The notes under the pieces were generated by a model. The model was not told where the DNA came from. It made no database searches and was given only the letters and a program-made list of their open reading frames with translations. Positions 15,865-25,004 of a stretch of 64,000 nt of DNA are shown piece by piece (positions within the stretch are counted from its first letter, which is position 1; every line of letters begins with the position of its first letter). The DNA lies in assembly GCF_009856825.1 (NCBI RefSeq), contig NZ_WVTD01000008.1, positions 62,001 through 126,000 on the forward strand. Reading direction: 5' to 3'. The translations under genes were made by a program, and so were the position numbers. The stretch comes from Novosphingobium silvae (lineage in GTDB: Bacteria > Pseudomonadota > Alphaproteobacteria > Sphingomonadales > Sphingomonadaceae).

Positions 15865-18249
15865 TCAGCCCACCGGCACTCGCACGATGGCTGACGGGGC
15901 GTCGCGAAGGCGCAGGTGCAGCATGCCCCCGGCAGGCCGGGAAACCTGCAGGCTGGCGCCCGTGTAGCCCGAAGGCACCGTCGCCGCTTTGGCGAACCCC
16001 GGGTCGGCCCCGATCGCATCGACGAGGAACAGGCCGCTTCCCTTCACCACGCACTGCTCGCTCTCGCACGTCACCGCCTCGATCCGGGGCAGCCGGGCCA
16101 GAGTGGCAAGCGGCTGCCAGTCTCCCGCCACGCCGCCGCTGACGAGCCGGAACCTGAGCGGCCCGAACGTGCCGGGGGGAAGGTCTGCGCCCCTGAAGCG
16201 CGCCACCAGCACCTCAGCGCTTTCCAGCATCAAGCCCCTCCCTGCCGAAAGCCGGACCGCAGCCTCCGTGTCCAGCGGCGCGATCTCGATCACGTCAGCT
16301 GCCGCCAGCTTCGTGCTAGCGCCCGCCTTTACAGAGAACACCAGTTCGCCGGTGTCCGGCAACAGATCGCCCGCGCTGCCGATGTCCACCGCTATCGCTC
16401 CTTTGGCAGGAGGCGCGGGGTTCACCGTCCGGCTGAGAAGCGCAGCTGCGGGCCGCGGCGGGGCGATGCGCACGGCCGCGGAAAGGCTGCGGCCACCTTC
16501 CAGCTTCACCGTCGCCTGTGCTCCCGACCCTTGCAGCGGAGCACGACCGCCGCCTTGCGCCAGCAGCCGCAGGCGATCGACCGAACCTTCAAGCGTGAGC
16601 CGGTCGGGGCGGAACTCCACCTCGCCCAGCGTCACCGAACGCACCTGATCGAGCCGCTGGCCGGTAAGCTGCGCCTCGCTGTCACCGGCATGGACATCGA
16701 TGCCATCGATCCGGCTCGCTTCGGCGCGCGCCTTCAGCACCACCGCACTGGCCTGCCCGACGCCCCGGGTGCGAACCTCGATCCGGACCTCGCCCGGACG
16801 GGTGCGCTCCAGCGGCAGGGTCACGGCAAGGCGATGCCCTCCCTCGGCGCTCCACTTCAGAGGGACGGGCCCTGCATCCCCCTGCCGCAGCAGCACTTCC
16901 TCGACGCAGGCCGGGGCCGATCCTTCCAGCACGACCTGGCTTTCGCGCCCGACCACGACACCATCGCCGCCGGAAACCGCCCACCCACTCGCATCGGGGC
17001 GTTGCAGTTCGAAGTCCGGCCCGTCGAACGCCGCAAAGCCCCATTTGCCATGCAGGTGCGCGCGGATAGGGCCGGTGAAAGCGGCCGGAAGGCTGTCCGT
17101 CGCGACGAGGTAGCCGCCCTTGTCCGCGCGCGGGGTCGCTGCCACTTCCAGCACCTGACCCGAAGCGGACGTGAGGCGCGCCTGCACTTCGTGCGCAAAC
17201 CCGGTCGAGAAGACCAGCGGCGCGCCTTCCACCGGCAGCAGCGCGCCCGCAGGCCCGGCGCAGGAAGGCCCCTTGGCGGTGCTGGGCAGCTGCGGCGGGA
17301 TGTCCGCCTCCACCGCGGGCATCGCCACGACCATCACCGACTTGGGCTTCTGAAACGAAGGGGCGCTGTTCAGCAGCAGTTCCATGGCCGCGTTCCGGCG
17401 CACGGTGAGCGTGGGCAGGTAGTTGAATTGGGGGTTGTTGAACGCGCCGAAGATGCGGGCGATGTCGCGCGCCACGCCGATATAGGCGCTGTAGTAGCCC
17501 GCCCCGCCCTCGCGCGTGGCGCTGAGCTGCAGGGCAAGGTCCGTGGGCGTGCCGGTGAGCGTATCGGCGATCGAGCTGGAATGGACGTCGTTCAGGACCA
17601 GCGTTTCCCGGTTCTGCACGAGGCACGAAGCCTGCTGGTCGATCACCCTCGAAAGGCAGTCCTCCTGCAGCCTGATCGAGAGGCTTCGCGCCAGGACCGG
17701 GGCCATCGTGCGAAGGTACTCCGGCCCGGCATCGCCCTGCGCGCGGATCGCGGCCATGAACGCGACAAGCCGCGAATGGTCGAGCGATGCCTGGTTCAGG
17801 TCCTGGCTGGCGCGGACGAATTCGCCCGGCTTGCCGCGCACGGCATCGACCAGCACGCCTTCCGCGCCCCCTGTCTCGGGCACGAGCAGCAGCACCATCT
17901 GCCGCGCTCCCTTTGGCACCGTCAGCGTGAGGGCCCTGTCCTTTTCCTTCGATTTCCAGGTCTCGGCCGTATCGAGCCAGTCTTTGGGCGGAGGGTTCGT
18001 GGCACCGCGCAGGAAGGCGGAGACGAGCAGGAACTTCGCGCCCTGATCCTCGGCGAAGTTACCGTGGACGACGACCTTGTCACCCGCCGCAAGGCTGGGG
18101 ACCCGCGCGATGGGCAGCGTGCGCTCTCCCCGCGTGACCTCGATCCTGAGCTCGGGACCGGTGAGTTCGAATGGCGCCGGGTCTGCGGATGCCGACGGGA
18201 CGGCACAAGTCGCTCCCGCAAGCAGGGCGGCCGATGCGATGCGGGTCAT
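15865..18249 (-). CDS. Large exported protein of unknown function
   Basis: The 794-residue product starts at an ATG giving a signal peptide (MTRIASAALLAGATCAV, cleavage near ASADP at about residue 22). The open frame continues upstream, but that part overlaps the neighbouring gene and lacks a ribosome site. I do not recognise a family. The protein looks mainly beta-rich. The first 350 residues contain helical stretches (DHSRLVAFMAAIRAQ, DCLSRVIDQQASC), and the remainder resembles repeated immunoglobulin or TIG-like sheets with phrases such as VEEVLLRQGD and VRSVTLGEVEF. Several cysteine pairs could form disulphides. No catalytic motif stands out. It is convergent with the FMN oxidase gene and 122 bases downstream of nnrD. 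A structural or surface role is a guess. Confidence 0.75.
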   Translation of the reverse strand: MTRIASAALLAGATCAVPSASADPAPFELTGPELRIEVTRGERTLPIARVPSLAAGDKVVVHGNFAEDQGAKFLLVSAFLRGATNPPPKDWLDTAETWKSKEKDRALTLTVPKGARQMVLLLVPETGGAEGVLVDAVRGKPGEFVRASQDLNQASLDHSRLVAFMAAIRAQGDAGPEYLRTMAPVLARSLSIRLQEDCLSRVIDQQASCLVQNRETLVLNDVHSSSIADTLTGTPTDLALQLSATREGGAGYYSAYIGVARDIARIFGAFNNPQFNYLPTLTVRRNAAMELLLNSAPSFQKPKSVMVVAMPAVEADIPPQLPSTAKGPSCAGPAGALLPVEGAPLVFSTGFAHEVQARLTSASGQVLEVAATPRADKGGYLVATDSLPAAFTGPIRAHLHGKWGFAAFDGPDFELQRPDASGWAVSGGDGVVVGRESQVVLEGSAPACVEEVLLRQGDAGPVPLKWSAEGGHRLAVTLPLERTRPGEVRIEVRTRGVGQASAVVLKARAEASRIDGIDVHAGDSEAQLTGQRLDQVRSVTLGEVEFRPDRLTLEGSVDRLRLLAQGGGRAPLQGSGAQATVKLEGGRSLSAAVRIAPPRPAAALLSRTVNPAPPAKGAIAVDIGSAGDLLPDTGELVFSVKAGASTKLAAADVIEIAPLDTEAAVRLSAGRGLMLESAEVLVARFRGADLPPGTFGPLRFRLVSGGVAGDWQPLATLARLPRIEAVTCESEQCVVKGSGLFLVDAIGADPGFAKAATVPSGYTGASLQVSRPAGGMLHLRLRDAPSAIVRVPVG

Positions 18250-18371
18250 GCGATGTCTGGTCGGATGGATCGACACGGAGCGATGGTTCCCCTGGGCCTC
18301 GTGGATGCAGGCAATCGGCATGCCCTTTGCCGTACATGGGCGAGGCTTACAACGCCGCTTGCCGGGCCCGC

Positions 18372-19286
18372 TCAATCTTCGCCTGCCGAGCGCATCGCCG
18401 GCGGAATGACGCTCAGCAGTTCCCGGGCGAGGAAACCCAGCGGACCGATCGCTTCCGCGCACCGCCGCCCCGCCTCGCCATGGAGCCAGACCGCCCAGAG
18501 CGCTGCCATCAGCGGATCGCAAGCTCGCGCCAGAAGCGCGCCCGCTATCCCGGCCAGCACATCGCCCGACCCGCCCGTGGCAAGGCCGACATTGCCGCCC
18601 TCGAACACGAACAATTCGCCTGTGGGGGCCGCGATCAGGCTCGATCCGCCCTTCAGGACGGTAACCGCGCCGTAACGCTGCGCCGCCTCGCGTACCGCGC
18701 CGGTGCGGTCTCCCGCGATCGCCTCCGCATCGCACTCGAGCAACGCCGCCATCTCGCCGACATGCGGCGTCAGGATCGCAGGCGTGCTCCGCCGGCGCAG
18801 CGCGTCGGCATGCGGGGCAAGACCCATGAGCGCTGCCGCATCCACCACGAGCCCGCCGCTCCACCGGGTGTCCTCCAGCATCGCGCCGACCAGCCGCGAC
18901 GCCTGCTCCGCGCTCGCCATCGCCGGGCCGACCACCACGGCATCGCAGCGCGCAAGCTGCTCGCCCTCAATCCCATCCCCGGCCTCGATCTCCCCTTGAA
19001 CATCGCAGGGCAGCGATAGAACCGCGACTTCGGGTATCGCAACGCCGAGAGCCAGCGCGGCGGGCTGGACCGTAGCGATCCGCACCTTGCCGGCTCCCGT
19101 ACGCAAGGCCGCCTCGGCCGTCAGACGCACGCCGCCGGGGACCTGGACCGAACCGCCCACCACGAGGACGCGCCCGCGCGAGTTCTTGTCCACCTCGCCC
19201 TCTGGCTGCGGCAGGGGATTGGCGCGGATCCACGCCTGATCCAGCCGCGTCGCCTCCGGCGTGACGCCCGCGAAGGCGTCAGCCAC
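18372..19286 (-). CDS. nnrD: ADP-dependent NAD(P)H-hydrate dehydratase (stand-alone)
   Basis: The 304-residue product repairs hydrated NAD(P)H, converting the S form back to NAD(P)H with ADP as phosphate acceptor. Ribokinase-like motifs are visible: GRVLVVGGS, RLTAEAALRTGAGKV, the LTPHVGEMAALL substrate segment, VLKGGSSLIAAP and the GLATGGSGDVLAGIAGAL nucleotide-binding element. The NnrE epimerase domain normally fused in front in many bacteria is absent. The start is a GTG inside the end of the histidine phosphatase gene, in the overlap GTGGCTGA, so the two genes are translationally coupled. Confidence 0.9.
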   Translation of the reverse strand: MADAFAGVTPEATRLDQAWIRANPLPQPEGEVDKNSRGRVLVVGGSVQVPGGVRLTAEAALRTGAGKVRIATVQPAALALGVAIPEVAVLSLPCDVQGEIEAGDGIEGEQLARCDAVVVGPAMASAEQASRLVGAMLEDTRWSGGLVVDAAALMGLAPHADALRRRSTPAILTPHVGEMAALLECDAEAIAGDRTGAVREAAQRYGAVTVLKGGSSLIAAPTGELFVFEGGNVGLATGGSGDVLAGIAGALLARACDPLMAALWAVWLHGEAGRRCAEAIGPLGFLARELLSVIPPAMRSAGED

Positions 19287-20064
19287 GCGCGGCCACCATC
19301 TGGTCGGGGTCCCTGGTGGAGGGCGTTCCCTCGCGGTCCATCGGGGCGACCACGTTGTAGCGTTCCAGCGCCATGCGCCCGGCCTCCGGATCGAAGCGGT
19401 ACTGTGTGACCGCGCAGTTCGCGACATCGCCCTCGGCGTCGATGGCGAGGATCTGGCGCTCGGTCATCTGTTCCAGCACATAGCGCATGCACAGGACCAC
19501 CACCTGATGCGCGACGATCATCACCCGCTGGCCTGCATAATGCAGCGAAACCGTATCGAGCACGGCGCGCAGGCGGAAGATCACATCGACCCAGCTTTCC
19601 CCCCCGGGCGGGCGATGGTAGAACTTGCCGAGCAAGCGGCGGAACTCGGCCTGATCAGGCTGCATTTCCTGGATGCCCAGCGTGGTCAGCCCATCAAGCA
19701 CGCCGAACTCCTTCTCGCGCAGCCGCTCGTCGATGCAGATGCCAAGATCCGCGCGGCAGCCGCCCGCCTCGCGGAACAGCTCGGTGGTCTCCACCGCCCG
19801 GGCATAAGGGCTGGAAAGCACCACCTCGGGGCGCTGCCCTTCCTCGCCTTGCGCGAACCAGTGGCCCAGCGCCCTGGCTTGCTCGCGCCCCAGCGCCGAG
19901 AGCGGCACATCGACATCGCGGTGATCCAGTGCGATGCGATGAAGGCCACCTTCATGCGCCTCGTCGCGCGCGACATTGCCGGCGCTCTGGCCATGTCGGA
20001 TGAGCCATAGAACGCTCGGCCAACGCGAGGCGGAACGCAGCGGCGGTGTGTCGGTTCGGTCCAT
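19279..20064 (-). CDS. Histidine phosphatase family protein
   Basis: This predicted 261-residue cytosolic enzyme belongs to the phosphoglycerate-mutase-like superfamily. The catalytic RHG motif is visible in LWLIRHGQSAGN, the SPYARAVETTELF segment carries the second conserved arginine, and VMIVAHQVVVLCMRYVL holds the second catalytic histidine. The acidic residue E-K-E-F-G-V-L-D-G segment is also typical. Such proteins range from phosphatases for small phosphoesters to broad-specificity enzymes, so no substrate can be named. An AAGG element precedes the ATG. The gene overlaps nnrD by eight bases. Confidence 0.87.
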   Translation of the reverse strand: MDRTDTPPLRSASRWPSVLWLIRHGQSAGNVARDEAHEGGLHRIALDHRDVDVPLSALGREQARALGHWFAQGEEGQRPEVVLSSPYARAVETTELFREAGGCRADLGICIDERLREKEFGVLDGLTTLGIQEMQPDQAEFRRLLGKFYHRPPGGESWVDVIFRLRAVLDTVSLHYAGQRVMIVAHQVVVLCMRYVLEQMTERQILAIDAEGDVANCAVTQYRFDPEAGRMALERYNVVAPMDREGTPSTRDPDQMVAARG

Positions 20065-20224
20065 GCCTTGCTAAATCCGGCGATCGGCGATGAGGTTCCT
20101 GCGCGGCTCTTCCAACCGCCTGCTTGTTTGCGACCGCATGCCCGAGAGGTCCCACGAAAGGACAAGCGCCCTGTTGCGAGTCGTTCGCATCTGGCGTATG
20201 ACTCAGGCTGAGGAGAACGCGACG

Positions 20225-20644
20225 ATGATGCACAGCCCGATCACCCGGATGCCGCCTTCGGTTCGGCTCGTGGCGCCGATCCTGCTCCCCGCCCTCATCC
20301 CCGCCGTGGCCCGTCGCTGGCGATCGGCACGCGACAAGGGACTGTCCGCACAGGCCCGGCTGTACCGCCTCCTTGCCATCCGGCACTGGGAGATGATGGT
20401 GCCGACGTTCGACAGCCTGTTGAACCTGTTCGAAGGCGCTCTTCGCCGCCCCTTCGCCGCGGGAACGGGACCCAGCCTCACGCGCGACGAGGCGATGCTG
20501 GTCGCCTTGATGGATGGCAGCAGGGAAGTCGGCAGCTGCGTCGATTGCGCACAAGGGCCCGCCAGCGCGCTGGAGAGCGCCGTGCGGTCCACCCGCGTGA
20601 TGATGAAGATCGTGATGAGCGCTCCGGTGGGCGCGCAACGCTGA
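20225..20644 (+). CDS. Small protein of unknown function with a CxxC motif
   Basis: This predicted 139-residue protein is not recognised. The chosen ATG (followed directly by a second ATG) lies nine bases after GAGGAG. A hydrophobic stretch (VRLVAPILLPALIPAVARR, about 10-28) could be a membrane anchor or a helix, followed by a basic, helical region (ARLYRLLAIRHWEMMVPTFDSLLNLFEGAL). The C-terminal part contains GSCVDCAQG, a CxxC pair that might bind metal or be redox active. It is divergent from the histidine phosphatase gene and convergent with the glycosyltransferase pair, so its neighbours say little about function. Confidence 0.6.
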   Translation: MMHSPITRMPPSVRLVAPILLPALIPAVARRWRSARDKGLSAQARLYRLLAIRHWEMMVPTFDSLLNLFEGALRRPFAAGTGPSLTRDEAMLVALMDGSREVGSCVDCAQGPASALESAVRSTRVMMKIVMSAPVGAQR

Positions 20645-20674
20645 CCTTCCCTTCAAGCGAGCGAACCTACGGGA

Positions 20675-21847
20675 CTATCCTGCGGCAGAAGCGGCAGGTC
20701 GGCCCTCCGGTACTGCTTCGTGTGGTGCGAGAAGACCGTCCGTGGCCAGCCGGCAGTGTCGGTCCCAGCTGAAGTTCTCCGCCGCGAACGCGCGTGCACT
20801 TGCGCCCATGCGCCGCCGCAGGTCTGCATCTGAGGCAAGCCGGGCAAGCGCCTGCGCGATGGCATCGGGCGAGTTCCCGTCCACCACCATCCCGTCGATC
20901 CCGTGGCGCACCAGTTCGCCCGGTCCGCCATCCCTGCCCACGATGCAGGGGATGCCCCGCGCCATGGCATCGGCAATCACGAGGCCGAAACCTTCGATCT
21001 CGGCTCCGCCCTCAAGGGCGACCTGCGGGTGCAGGAAGATGTCCGCCGTTCGATAGCGGGCTGCAAGCTCCTCGTCGCTGACATAGCCCGTCAGCTCGAC
21101 CGGTGCCTTGCCCGGGGCGCCTTCGTGTCCGGCGTCATATTCCTCGACCAGGCGCCGAACGGCGTGCTCGTCCGGACCGCGCCCGATTACCGCATGGTGC
21201 AGGGGAATGCCCTCTGCGAAGCATTGCAGGCTGGCCTTCACAGCCGCGGGCACGTTCTTGCGCGGCACCAGCCGGCAGACGGTGATGACGCGCGCAACAT
21301 CGCTGTCGATCCCGGCAGGCTGCTCCGGCACTTCGCTGCTGCCGTTCCAAGCGGTGATGCAGCGCCGGGCGACGGACGGCATTCGGGCAAGCATCAGCCC
21401 GCGCGTGGCCTCGCTGACGGCGACGATCCGCGCCGCACGCGAGAGTACTGCCCGCATCAGGCGATAGGCCGTGCCCGAGGGCCGCCCGATCTCCCGGCCA
21501 TGGACCGTGACGAGAAGCGGGCGCGGAAACAGGAGCGCCGGCAAACCCGCACGCCAGGTGCACGCATGGATCACCTGCGGCCTTTCTCCCGCGCGCCATG
21601 CCCGCGCCATCGCCCGGCCGAGCCGCAGGTAGACCTGCAACTGCGATGCCGCGCCCACATCGACGAGCGTCACCGCGCCATCTTCCACCCGGCGTGGCCC
21701 GGCGGACGACTTCGCGAAGACCGTCACCCGCAGTCCCATACGCGCATAGGCTTGCGCCACTTCGGCGACATAGGTCTGCACCCCGCCCTCATCCGGCTTG
21801 TGGACCCGCGCAACGACCCAGATCAGGCCCGGTGCCTGTTCATTCAT
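20675..21847 (-). CDS. Glycosyltransferase family 4 protein
   Basis: The 390-residue product is a GT-B glycosyltransferase. The N-terminal half has the acceptor-side GGVQTYVAEVAQAYARMG and VIHACTWRAGLPALLF segments. The C-terminal half has VCRLVPRKN, HHAVIGRGPDEHAVRRL and EGFGLVIADAMARGIPCIVG with the conserved EGFGLV glutamates of GT4, followed by GGPGELV. It should transfer a sugar from a nucleotide sugar during surface polysaccharide or glycolipid synthesis. The start ATG lies within the overlap ATGAATGA with the upstream transferase gene, so the two proteins are probably made together. Donor and acceptor cannot be inferred. Confidence 0.88.
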   Translation of the reverse strand: MNEQAPGLIWVVARVHKPDEGGVQTYVAEVAQAYARMGLRVTVFAKSSAGPRRVEDGAVTLVDVGAASQLQVYLRLGRAMARAWRAGERPQVIHACTWRAGLPALLFPRPLLVTVHGREIGRPSGTAYRLMRAVLSRAARIVAVSEATRGLMLARMPSVARRCITAWNGSSEVPEQPAGIDSDVARVITVCRLVPRKNVPAAVKASLQCFAEGIPLHHAVIGRGPDEHAVRRLVEEYDAGHEGAPGKAPVELTGYVSDEELAARYRTADIFLHPQVALEGGAEIEGFGLVIADAMARGIPCIVGRDGGPGELVRHGIDGMVVDGNSPDAIAQALARLASDADLRRRMGASARAFAAENFSWDRHCRLATDGLLAPHEAVPEGRPAASAAG

Positions 21848-23075
21848 GCGCGAGGATCGGCTTCTTGGATGGGCGCTTTCGCACGAGAGGCGCGGGCGCG
21901 CTTGCTCTCGACGGCCGGTGCGACAGGAAGTCCGCCACGGCTTCCGCCGCGCGCACCGAGGCGGGAACGTCCTCGCGATCGAACGTCTCGGCGATGCCTT
22001 CCTGCTGGGCGGGAAGATAGCGATCGTGCGTGGCGATCGCGTCGGCCACCTTGTCGACGATGCCGTCCGCGCTCTGGTGGACGGGCCCGTAGTTCCAGTG
22101 GCGGTAATTGGGATCGCCCTGCCACTGCGCGCCATGGCTGTCGAGGAACAGGCAAGGGCGCGGCCGGACCACGAACTCGTAGACCTGGCTGCTGACGTCG
22201 CCGAGATAGACCGACGCGGCCTTGGCATACCGCATGTCCACGCTGGCCGCGCTGCCAAGGTCGATGTGGATATGGCCGTTGCCCGCGAACTCGGCCAGAC
22301 GGCGCTCCATCGCCGCGCGCTTCCGGCGATTGTCGAAGAGCCTGACGTGCGGCGCGACGATCAGGTTGAAGCGGTCGTCCTGCGCGAACTGGCGGATGAT
22401 GTCGATCCCCATGCTCGGCCACGACGACAGGCGCTTCGAAAAGTGCGGATTGTAGAGCACGATCGGCCTGTCCTGAGCGAAAAGGCGGTCGGGCAGCCGC
22501 CCTTCGGTAAGGTCGAACTTTCCGTATCCGACAACGGCATAGTGCCCTTCACGGATCAGGCCCTCGTCCAGCATGCGGCGACGCTGCTTCTCCCCGGCAA
22601 GCAGGACGAAGTCGAACTGGCGGATGCGCCTGTCGTAGCCGACCGCGCGATCTCCGGCGCCATGGCAGGTGTGGATGAAAGTGGTCCTGCGAAGCCCCGC
22701 ATGGCGCAGCAACAGCGAGGTCCGCTCGGGCACCACGATCGCGTCATAACCGGCCAGAAGGCTCCGCGCTGCCGCAAGCGCGGGGAGCTTGGGCGGCGTG
22801 GCTCCGCCCGCAACCCGCGTAACGGCCGCAAGCACGGGACCGCCTGCCCGGATGAACCCGATGCGCACGGCGCCATGGCGATGCGCGATCTCACGCGCGA
22901 GAGCGAGGTGCTCGTCCGTCATTGCCACGATGTTCACGGCAAAGCGCTGGTCGCGCGAAAGCTCCACCGCCAGGGGCATGGCGTGGTAGACATGATGCAA
23001 CTGCGCGTTGAAGAAGAAGCAGATCTTTTGCGTGTTGTGGCCCTCTGCCACCCGCTCTGTCCTGCGATGCAACAC
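21840..23075 (-). CDS. CDP-glycerol glycerophosphotransferase-like protein
   Basis: This predicted 411-residue protein resembles the TagB/TagF glycerophosphotransferase superfamily, with ICFFFNAQLHHVYHAM at the start, TFIHTCHGAGDRAVGYD, PIVLYNPHFSKRLSSWPSMG and the conserved C-terminal KAASVYLGDVSSQVYEFVV. Such enzymes in Gram-negative bacteria add glycerol-phosphate, ribitol-phosphate or sugar-phosphate to capsule or O-antigen. The start is proposed as GTG, six bases after GGAG; a TTG two codons earlier touches the ribosome site and is less likely. It overlaps the GT4 gene by eight bases. The pair could build one decorated surface glycan. Confidence 0.8.
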   Translation of the reverse strand: MLHRRTERVAEGHNTQKICFFFNAQLHHVYHAMPLAVELSRDQRFAVNIVAMTDEHLALAREIAHRHGAVRIGFIRAGGPVLAAVTRVAGGATPPKLPALAAARSLLAGYDAIVVPERTSLLLRHAGLRRTTFIHTCHGAGDRAVGYDRRIRQFDFVLLAGEKQRRRMLDEGLIREGHYAVVGYGKFDLTEGRLPDRLFAQDRPIVLYNPHFSKRLSSWPSMGIDIIRQFAQDDRFNLIVAPHVRLFDNRRKRAAMERRLAEFAGNGHIHIDLGSAASVDMRYAKAASVYLGDVSSQVYEFVVRPRPCLFLDSHGAQWQGDPNYRHWNYGPVHQSADGIVDKVADAIATHDRYLPAQQEGIAETFDREDVPASVRAAEAVADFLSHRPSRASAPAPLVRKRPSKKPILAHE

Positions 23076-23447
23076 AGCCAACTCCTTCGACTATCCCGAC
23101 ACTCGCCTACTATTCCCGCGGGTTTGCCCGCGTATTTCGCCTTGCGACACGTCCTGTAACAAACCTTGGCAGACTGCACCGAGCGGCCCGGAGGGCTTGC
23201 GGGCCAAGCTGGAAATGCCCCGCGGCGCGAACCGTTCCCGCGCCCGCCCTCACTCGCGTTCAGCAGGATGCCTGCTCCCGACATACACGACCGACCTGCG
23301 TCGGAAGGACAAAAAACGACTGGCCATAGATGCGGATGATTGTCATTAGCGTCGCATGAGATCGCAAAGCACAGGTGCGGGACGGGATTCGCGCGCGCTG
23401 CCACGAGCAGCCGCCCCTGCGCGCGGTCAGCACCTTCGGGGTGCCCC
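23076..23447. other. 372-bp intergenic region with divergent promoters
   Basis: This region separates the divergent glycosyltransferase pair and the second PepSY operon. Apart from a Fur-like palindrome at 23332-23350, I see no gene, repeat or RNA element. The first half is GC-rich and without convincing coding potential. Confidence 0.6.
23332..23350. promoter_or_regulatory. Fur-like box upstream of the second PepSY operon
   Basis: GCGGATGATTGTCATTAGC is a 19-base near-palindrome whose core is ATGA-TTG-TCAT, close to the GATAATGATnATCATTATC Fur family consensus. It lies 98 bases before the PepSY gene. Iron control of the PepSY-DUF3325-DUF3649 genes is inferred. Confidence 0.6.
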
Positions 23448-25004
23448 ATGAAGTCCACGTTCCGCCAGTCGATGGCCTGCCTGCACACCTGGACGGGATT
23501 GCTTCCCGGATGGTTTCTCTTCGTGATCTTCCTGTTCGGCACCATCGCCTATTATCAGCAGGAAATCTCGCACTGGATGCGCCCGGAGATCGAGAGCGGG
23601 CCCGTATCCGCCCGCGCGCTCGACGGGGCAGACGCCATCCTGCGCCAGCGCGCGCAGGGCGCGGGTTCGTGGACCATCGCGATCCCCGACGGGCGGGGCG
23701 GGGATGGCTTCACCGTGTCATGGGCAAAGCCCGGCGCGGCCTGGGGTGACCGCACGCAAGTCATGCTGGATCCGCAGACCGGCGCTGAAACGGCACCCCG
23801 GGACACGCGCGGAGGATTCTTCCTCTACCGCATGCATTTCGACCTCCACTACATGCCGGTGATGTGGGCGCGCTACCTCGTCAGCCTCGCCGCGCTGGCC
23901 ATGCTGGTCGCCATCGTCAGCGGCATCATCACGCACAAGAAGATCTTCGCCGACTTCTTCCTCCTGCGCTTCGGCAAGGGTCAGCGCTCGTGGCTCGACG
24001 CGCACAACGTGACGGCCGTGATGGCGCTGCCGTTTTACCTCATGATCACCTACACGGGACTGGTCTCGCTGCTGTTCACGCTGTTCCCCTGGGCGATCAG
24101 CGCCAGCTTCCCATCCGAGCAGGCGTACTACAAGGCTGCCTTCCCCTCCGCTCCGGCAGCCGAGGTGAGCAGCGGACCGGCGCCCGTCATGCCGCTGCGC
24201 GACCTCGTCTCGCGCGTGAACCATGCCGTTCCCGGCTACAAGGCCGGCTATGTCACGGTTAACAACCCCGGCAGCGCGGGCGCGACGCTCGATGCCTATC
24301 CCCAGTACGACGAGTTCGGTGGAGCGCGCGGCTCGGTGCACCTCGACGCGGTGACCGGCAAGGTGCTTGCCGTTCCGCCCGCCGCCGGCGGGGCCACCAC
24401 CACGCAGCGCGTGATGATCGACCTGCATGCCGGGCGGTTTTCCGGCTGGGGGCTGCGCCTGCTCTATTTCGTCTCCGGCCTTTTCGGCACGGTGATGGTC
24501 GGCACCGGCCTCGTGCTGTGGACGGTCAAGCGGCGCACCCGCCTGCCCGACCCGGATCGCCCGTACTTCGGCTTCTGGCTGGCCGAGCGACTCAACATCG
24601 CCGTCATCACCGGTACGCCGGCGGGCATCGCCGCCTACTTCCTCGCCAACCGGCTGCTGCCGCATGATCTGGAACAGCGCGCCGACTGGGAGATCAACAG
24701 CCTGTTCATGGTCTGGGGCGGCGTGCTCGTCTGGGCCATGGCTCGCCCGGCGCGCAGGGGCTGGGTCGAAGGCCTCTCCGCCTGCGCGGCGCTGTTCGCG
24801 GCCGTGCCCGTGATCAACGCGCTGACCACGCCGCGCGGCCTCGTCGCCAGCCTGATGCGCGGCGACCTGCTCTTCGCCGCGTTTGATCTTTCCATGCTGG
24901 CCACCGCTGCCCTGTTCGCCTTCGCCGCCTGGCGGGTGCTGACGCGGCGCGCGAAAGTGCCTCCTCGCCGCACGCCGCGCGAGGCCAGGGGCGCCTTCGC
25001 ATGA
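23448..25004 (+). CDS. PepSY domain transmembrane protein (iron-type reductase candidate)
   Basis: This predicted 518-residue inner-membrane protein carries the PepSY_TM architecture. The first segment is WTGLLPGWFLFVIFLFG after CLHTW; then come a periplasmic PepSY-like domain (TQVMLDPQTGAE), two segments bounded by MHFDLHYMPVMW and IITHKKIFADFFLLRFGKGQRSWLDAHN, a second periplasmic PepSY region (VHLDAVTGKVLAV), and four or more further segments. Histidines in LHTW, MHFDLHY, ITHKK and DAHN and IDLHAG are the usual conserved positions and could bind heme. Members near siderophore receptors are thought to reduce ferric-siderophore complexes in the periplasm. The chosen ATG gives the family N-terminus. 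The stop overlaps the DUF3325 start. Confidence 0.85.
   Translation: MKSTFRQSMACLHTWTGLLPGWFLFVIFLFGTIAYYQQEISHWMRPEIESGPVSARALDGADAILRQRAQGAGSWTIAIPDGRGGDGFTVSWAKPGAAWGDRTQVMLDPQTGAETAPRDTRGGFFLYRMHFDLHYMPVMWARYLVSLAALAMLVAIVSGIITHKKIFADFFLLRFGKGQRSWLDAHNVTAVMALPFYLMITYTGLVSLLFTLFPWAISASFPSEQAYYKAAFPSAPAAEVSSGPAPVMPLRDLVSRVNHAVPGYKAGYVTVNNPGSAGATLDAYPQYDEFGGARGSVHLDAVTGKVLAVPPAAGGATTTQRVMIDLHAGRFSGWGLRLLYFVSGLFGTVMVGTGLVLWTVKRRTRLPDPDRPYFGFWLAERLNIAVITGTPAGIAAYFLANRLLPHDLEQRADWEINSLFMVWGGVLVWAMARPARRGWVEGLSACAALFAAVPVINALTTPRGLVASLMRGDLLFAAFDLSMLATAALFAFAAWRVLTRRAKVPPRRTPREARGAFA

Noticed and set aside
15916..18675. A 919-codon open frame on the plus strand across the unknown exported protein gene
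   Set aside because: It is antisense to a frame with a signal peptide and a normal start, and its translation is rich in Arg, His and Gln in the way antisense frames of GC-rich genes usually are.
24261..24290. Second flavinylation motif in the large PepSY protein (SAGATLD)
   Set aside because: The sequence reads AGAT, not (S/T)GA(S/T), and no acidic residue precedes it at the expected place.
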